Below the pieces are notes generated by a model. That model had not been told where the DNA came from. It was given only the letters and a program-made list of their open reading frames with translations, and searched no databases. A program made the position numbers and the translations under genes. 64,000 nucleotides of DNA from Tipula vernalis (lineage: Eukaryota; Arthropoda; Insecta; Diptera; Tipulidae): assembly GCA_958295665.1 (NCBI GenBank), contig OY282560.1, positions 102,649,930 to 102,713,929 of the forward strand. The letters run 5' to 3'. The first letter of the stretch is position 1; every line of letters begins with the position of its first letter. Of this stretch, positions 59,049-64,000 are shown one piece after another.

Positions 59049-59645
59049 AGGTACTATTCCACTAGAAAAATTGACTGATAGTAAAAAAAGAGGAAACGAG
59101 AAAAAAGTTTGAAACTCTATGTAATAGACAAAGACAAAGTTTTTTTTGTTTATAGCAAAATTTTCAGGAGAAATTTTAACAGCACACAAAAACATAATCA
59201 ATAATTATTAACAAAAATTAAATATTACTATTAATTCGGTTAGTTATACATCTCAAAATTATCTAAAGAATTAAATATTATTAATTAGTATATTTTCCGT
59301 AAAAATTAAAAAAATCTCTATCAAAAAATCGTCATGTGTTTTTTAGTTTTATTTTTTAAAGTAAAATTTTAAGGAGAAGCGATATAAAAATATAATAACC
59401 ATAAAATAATTAGTGTGCGGGAAATATTTCTCATCATATTGCGAATTTTATGCATGTGTGTTAGTGTGACTGCTATAAAATGTCCTCAATTTGATACTTT
59501 TTATTGCAGTCACACTACTACAGACACAAATATTTTTTGACTGAGAAGGGTTTTTGTTTCATTCGCCCATTCAGCAAATGTATATTTTTGTCTTCCTTTA
59601 ATTTTACTATCAGTCAATTCAGTCAAGTGGAATAGCACCTTTATA
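59049..59645. mobile_element. MITE, about 600 bp, copy 1
   Basis: Inverted ends AAGGTACTATTCCACTAGAA...GACTGATAGTAAAA and the reverse complement of 59600-59645 (AAAGGTGCTATTCCACTTGA...GACTGATAGTAAAA). Non-coding and AT-rich. Internal AAAGACAAAG, TTTATAGCAAAATTTTC and GCAGTCACACTACT-type segments match copy 2 in reverse. Confidence 0.8.
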
Positions 59646-59699
59646 AAGCAAATTTATTCAAAGTCAAACACAAATCAAAAACAAATCAATGGAAGTGAG

Positions 59700-60113
59700 A
59701 AATTAACAACAGAGAGTCTGATTTGAAGAGAGTAAGGAAATAAAGTTACGACGTTATTCCACTGTGTTTTCCATTTTTTGTTGTTGTTAAAAAGCGATTT
59801 AGTTAAATTTATTTTGGTAATTTTACATAGTTTTTGCTTATATCTTTGTATTGTTTCATTTTGATTTTTGTAAAAAAAATTCTAGTTATTTTTCTTCATT
59901 TATATTGTTTTTCTTTTTCTTAAAGGTACAATGGCTCGATATTATAAAAGAAAAAGTAAACGAGGGTCTTGGAGTAAAGACAATTTAATAAAAGCCACTA
60001 GTAAGAGAACAGAAAACAACTGCGTGGAAAGCGGCGAAGGCTTACGATATTCCATACCGTACACTACAAAGGAGACTTTAGTATTTAAAAATTTAAGAAA
60101 ATTAAAGGTTTAA
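59700..60113 (+). other. region with short ORF (59931-60113), no function recognised
   Basis: The 60-codon frame MARYYKRKSKRGSWSKDNLI is basic. It resembles the start of many insect DNA-binding (pipsqueak/Psq-type, CENP-B-like transposase) proteins that begin with a K-R rich YKRKS..WS..L segment; it then ends quickly. It follows a TTTTTCTTAAAGGTACAATG context that could be a splice acceptor. It may be a pogo-type relic exon; evidence is thin. Confidence 0.35.
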
Positions 60114-60444
60114 AACTTAAATAAGTCAAATAAAACTTTTAAAGGCTCTAATTAAAAATTATTTTAATTTATTCTTAAAAATTCTGAAAAATTTGAAATT
60201 TTTTTAAAATTTTGAAATAATTGCCAGTTCTGAAAAGAGTATCAAGAATTTTTAATAAATTTGTTCCGAAATTTTCAAAACATTTGTTAATTATCTAGGT
60301 AGGAATACTGCTAATATTCTTAGTAAATACATTTGGAATTTAAAAATTTCTTAAAATTTGAAAATTTCTTGTTTTCTTAAAACATATTAATTTTTTCAAT
60401 AAGGTACAGAATTTCTTAAATATTTTTAAATGGAACAATTTTAA

Positions 60445-60815
60445 ATTTGTATATGATTTTTAATATATTCCGAGGATTGTAGTAAGAGAATTCAATCCAG
60501 TTTCGAACTGATGAGTGTATGATTATGAAAAAATCAATCTTCTCATCAGGCCGCGGCGACTGGACTGATTATACCACAATTTACATTCTATATATACAGA
60601 ATATACTGTGCATTTAAGTACTAGCGAATCATACTAATATAGATGAAATCTCTTACAATTTTCCTCTTCACGATATTCACAACACAGCTCCATTTCTGTG
60701 TAAGAAATTTTTTTTAACTTTTTCCAATATTTTGTTGAATGTTCAAAAAGGTCTAATCACCGGTAGCGTATTAATATTACATGAATTAATTAACATTCAA
60801 CAAAATATTAAAAAA
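60445..60815 (-). mobile_element. hammerhead-bearing element, copy F
   Basis: 371 bp flanked by exact GAACAATTTTAA (60433-60444 and 60816-60827). The paralogous site near 57855 has the target once. In ribozyme sense it begins with an inverted-end hairpin (TTTTGTTGAATGTTAATTAA, GCTACCGGTGATTAGACC, then the inverse GAACATTCAACAAAATATTG). It then carries the TTACACAGAAATGG..CTGTG hairpin and the ribozyme, ending soon after CCTCGGAATATATTAAAAAT. Confidence 0.9.
60492..60568 (-). ncRNA. hammerhead ribozyme motif (type III order), copy F
   Basis: Intact core: stem III strands 60559-60568 and 60492-60501, GUC (complement of 60558-60560), GCCGCGGC 60550-60557, CUGAUGA complement 60543-60549, GAAA complement 60501-60504. 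Same 77-nt span as copies A and C. The alternative CUGAUGAG/CUCAUCAG pairing is possible here. Confidence 0.77.
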
Positions 60816-60870
60816 GAACAATTTTAATTTAAAATTTACAATGATTTCCCTAAATTTAAAAAAATCTTAA

Positions 60871-61835
60871 AAATTTGAAATTGTTTTAAATTTGCCTAAG
60901 AAGGAAATTTTCTAAATTTTTAATTGGCTATAAATTTTTTATAGTCCTAAATATTTTTTTTAGGTATTACTTATTAAAATTTTTTAAAATTTCTAAAAAT
61001 CTTAATGTGAACTATTATTTGTTTGGGTTTCTATATTTTTAAAATTATTAAAATTCTCGAAGATGTTAGTACTTTAATTTTTAATTAATTAAGGATTTCA
61101 AGAATTTCTTAAATTTTTTAAATTCTCAAATAATTTTCTTGAAATTCCTAAATAAATCTCCAGTTTGGGCATGGAAATATAAATATTAAAATTAACATTT
61201 CTGTTTTAAAATATGAAAATTAAGTTTGAAAATATGGGTAAGGATTTAAAAAAATTAATAATTTAAAGGGTTACAAATGTAGGTATTATCCAACTTGGTA
61301 CAACAAGTATTAGTGTTTGAGTTTAAAACGGACAATTTCCAAAGCGAATCATTAAGGAATTCTACAGAATTATGTGACAAATTTAAAACTAATTATTATT
61401 TACATATATTTTTTTACTGGGGTCACATTTTGTACCATCACTTTCGTCTCGTTTTCGATTGTATTTTGTTTCTTGCAACAAGAACAAAATTGTAGACTAT
61501 TTCGCTTTTTCATTTATGCTTTTTCTAAATCTATCTTGCTCGAATAAAATAACATCCTATTTCTACTTTTATTCATCAGTCTTTATTAACCAAATTTTTG
61601 TTAACGATAGTTTATCGAAGTGAAGAAAAGGGAAAATGTACATTAGGATGAGATCGCACTAGAAAAATCATAATGAACAAAGGAAAGAGTACAATTTTGT
61701 TCTTGTTACAAGAGGCCAAACATTATCGAAAACGGATCGGAAGTGATGGGACAAAGTGTCACCCCTGAAAAATATTCTGCACAATATCGTGAAGTTACCC
61801 GCTAATTAAAGAATTTTCCTTTTTGCTCAATTAAT
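60871..61835. other. low-complexity AT-rich stretch, no gene
   Basis: AAATTT/TTTAAA-rich to about 61270, then unassigned. 61683-61766 carries the uninterrupted form of the sequence split by the insertion at 57965. Confidence 0.5.
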
Positions 61836-62445
61836 GTTTCAATTCCACTGTGAATCAAAATTTGTCAGTAAAAATAACTTGAGATAAAAATATAAACTCG
61901 GTGGTTGTGTGAACGAGACACACAACGGAGTCAGTCAAGATTTTACTTATAAAAAATGTTTATCTGGGTTAGTGCACTGAGATCGAAATTTAAAAAAAAA
62001 GTATCAAATCGAGAACATTTTATGGCAGTCCAACTAAATACATGTACATAAATATTGTGTACCGATAAAAAATATTCCTCGCACAGCACACGTTGATAAT
62101 TTTAATTGTTTGGCATGTTTATGGGAAAGATATTTTTAAATTTTGTATTTTATGACAGAAATAATTTGCATAAATAATTCTGATATGAGTATTAATAATA
62201 ATTAATTTTTTAGATTATTTTGAATCGTAAAAATACTCGAATTAACACTAATTCATAATTTTTTTCAATAATTCTTGATTATGTTTTTGTTTGCTGTCAA
62301 GAAGATGTATCCATAAAATTTGCTATAAAAAAAAAAATAACAAAATACTTTGTCTTTGTCTCTCTGATGGATTATTTTTTTGTCTTCTTCCAACTTCAAG
62401 TCAGCTCAGTAAATTTTTCACAGTGGAATTGGGGCTTTAAGCGTG
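61836..62445. mobile_element. MITE, about 610 bp, copy 2 (opposite orientation)
   Basis: Ends CAATTCCACTGTGAATCAAA and the reverse complement near 62415-62440 (CAATTCCACTGTGAAAAATT). Internal sequence is the diverged reverse complement of copy 1 at 59049-59645. Confidence 0.65.
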
Positions 62446-62769
62446 CCAAGAAAATAATCATTTTAAAAAATGTCAAATTGTTGGACGTAAGAAAACATGG
62501 AGAATAAAAAAAATTAAATAATGGCCTGTTTAGAAAAATTCGTACAATTTTTTATATTTTACGTTTAACACATCCCTAAAAAATTTAGTTTTGTATAGTC
62601 GGAATAAACTACGTCATTGTTTGTCTGGCAGTGCTTAATTAAAAGCTCGAAATAAAATTGTCGAATAAACAAAATATCGAATACAAATTTTGATTCAGTT
62701 TTATAATATTGAATTATCAAATATCCCAAACAATTTCTTGAATGCTGTAATCTCGAAACACAAAAATTC

Positions 62770-63150
62770 CAATTGAAATGTTTTTATATGGGAATACCAT
62801 CATATTCCCGAAAATAAAAATCCCCCCATGCCCCATTAAAAATGAAGGATACATTAAATTTTTGTTAACTACAATAGGAAAACAAACGGAAGCTACGTAA
62901 TTTCATGTCATCCTTGCACAGAAAGAACCAATGCTTGAGGAGTTTTTATTTTAGGATGTGGAATACAAACGTAATTATTATTAAATGTAAATGTAAATAT
63001 TTTTGAAATTTTTCTGACGTTTTCCGGTCATCTTTGCGCAAAGGGTTCAATGCTAAGCGACTTTGGGGAGTTTTCTATTTTAGTATGTGAGTAATTATTA
63101 AAAACCACAAATTTTTTAAAAATATTACATTTTCTTTATTTTGGATAACG
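62770..63150 (+). repeat. dispersed repeat shared with 10730-11170
   Basis: See the partner copy. Here ATCATATTCCCGAAAATAAA, a TTTTCCGGTCATCTTTG block and TATGTGAGTAATTATTAAAA are present, ending at TTTATTTTGGATAACGATAC. Confidence 0.65.
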
Positions 63151-63393
63151 ATACTACCAACCTCAGAATGTTTGTATTATGTTATATAAAGAAATAATAA
63201 TAAAGGAAAAGGAGTCGTTGATAATATCGAGTGAAAGACAGACGTTTTATTGTTTTAATCGAAAAACGTGAATACGTGTTATAGTTCAAAAGTGGGATGA
63301 GCTAAAGCTTTATTAGTGATTGAATTTAAATATTAATTATTTAATTGAAAAACAGAAAATTATTAATATAAAATTACATTTATAAATTAATAC

Positions 63394-63410
63394 AATTTAT
63401 TGGCGATCGG
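63394..63410 (+). promoter_or_regulatory. possible tRNA primer-binding site
   Basis: ATTGGCGATCGGATTA precedes the gag relic; TTGGCGA-type sites directly after the 5' LTR are common in insect Ty3/gypsy elements. No LTR boundary could be confirmed, so this is tentative. Confidence 0.35.
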
Positions 63411-63449
63411 ATTAAATTGAATTTACTGAAGAAAAAAAAAATACAAAAA

Positions 63450-63964
63450 TGGCTACTTTAATGGAAATTTTGCCATAGACAGTGGCGGAGTTGCAAGATA
63501 AGTTGCAACAAAGTAATTTGAATAGTGAAGGTTCTAAAAAGGAATTACAACAGCGAATGCTGGAAACCATGATTGAACAGAATGTTGAACAGAAATTGGT
63601 GTTAGCTGAGTCGGAGCGGCAAAATACCAAGCGAAAAGAAGATGAACAATTATCTCGTCAACAATCATCGTATATGATACGAGAAAAAAATCGTGTGCGT
63701 GAAGATGATGAGGATAGTTTAGACACATCAGAGATAACGAGACGGCGGTATGGTAGAATTAAGCTACGTAAAATGGTAGCACCATTTAAGGGAATTGAAG
63801 GTGAATCGTTCGAGCTAATTGCCGAATCAATTCGAACAATAAAGAAAAAGTACGAGGTTGATGAAGATGAGATGCGATTGCAACTTTTTTTGCGATTGCT
63901 TAGAGGACCGTACTCGTAATTGGTTTTTATGTGACCCAAACAATTTAAAATTTAGTGTCGACGA
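63450..63964 (+). pseudogene. Ty3/gypsy-type gag with SAP-like N-terminus
   Basis: ATG 63450 is followed by eight codons and a TAG, then the frame continues TVAELQDKLQQSNLNSEGSK, KELQQRMLE, matching a SAP-type helix-loop-helix used at the gag N-terminus in some insect gypsy elements. A charged linker leads to MVAPFKGIEGESFELIAESI and RLQLFLRLLRG-like capsid-start sequence. A frameshift lies at about 63915; NWFLCDPNNLKFSVDEIL follows in the next frame and then the sequence changes into the repeated GATTTTGGTCGCAAAATGA motif at about 63980. This gag is not joined to the pol at the window start. Confidence 0.7.
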
Positions 63965-64000
63965 AATACTATCAGGGTATCGATTTTGGTCGCAAAATGA

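Larger units (their letters stand above)
60119..60870 (+). repeat. second copy of the 57.3-kb segment, interrupted
   Basis: Parallel to 57296-57895 as described there; interrupted by the hammerhead element at 60445-60815, after which TTTAAAATTTACAATGATTT resumes. Confidence 0.8.

Overview
The window is AT-rich, gene-poor insect DNA made largely of transposable elements nested in one another. A dipteran source fits the mix (Ty3/gypsy, mariner, P-like, Penelope-like, LOA- and R1-type LINEs), but no host gene was found and the species cannot be fixed from sequence alone. No intact host protein-coding gene, rRNA, tRNA or CRISPR array was recognised.

Layout. 1-3290: 3' half of a decayed Ty3/gypsy element (RT, RNase H, integrase, polypurine tract, LTR) with a small structured element inserted in it. 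5113-6590: a dead mariner carrying an inverted dimer of the same small element. 7.1-16.2 kb: mostly unassigned AT-rich DNA with retroposon scraps. 16.3-17.1 kb: a Penelope-like RT relic. 17212-23429: a large P-superfamily element with a THAP-type transposase and long terminal inverted repeats (TIRs). Nested in it are another copy of the small element, a Penelope GIY-YIG fragment and an unexplained 0.74-kb block. 24.0-25.2 kb: a foldback sequence. 25657-28803: a decayed LINE with target-site duplication. 31.1-36.0 kb: a LOA-type LINE with an internal tandem duplication. 36.4-37.1 kb: a transposase-like relic with one intron. 39377-43753: a foldback-like element enclosing about 20 copies of a 184-bp satellite. 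43.8-47.8 kb: unassigned. 47.9-49.2 kb: several short-period repeats. 50.4-54.1 kb: an R1-type LINE. 54-63 kb: AT-rich DNA, two related MITEs and a further copy of the small element. 63.2-64.0 kb: start of a gag gene with a SAP-like domain.

Main result. A dispersed element (copies at 2722, 5818, 17437, 60445 and a decayed one at 37243) carries a motif with the full conserved core of a hammerhead ribozyme in type III order. It has a 10-bp open stem III, a GUC cleavage triplet, a self-complementary 8-nt stem I (GCCGCGGC), CUGAUGA and GAAA. Three copies have exact 11-12-bp target-site duplications, and the window itself holds unoccupied versions of two of the sites. The known Penelope type I hammerhead is also present next to the GIY-YIG fragment at 18.6 kb, so two different ribozyme architectures occur within one P-like element. 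The small element's inverted-dimer, 5'-truncated copies resemble the behaviour of Penelope pseudo-LTRs, so a non-autonomous retroelement (retrozyme-like) mobilised by a Penelope-like or LINE machinery is the leading inference.
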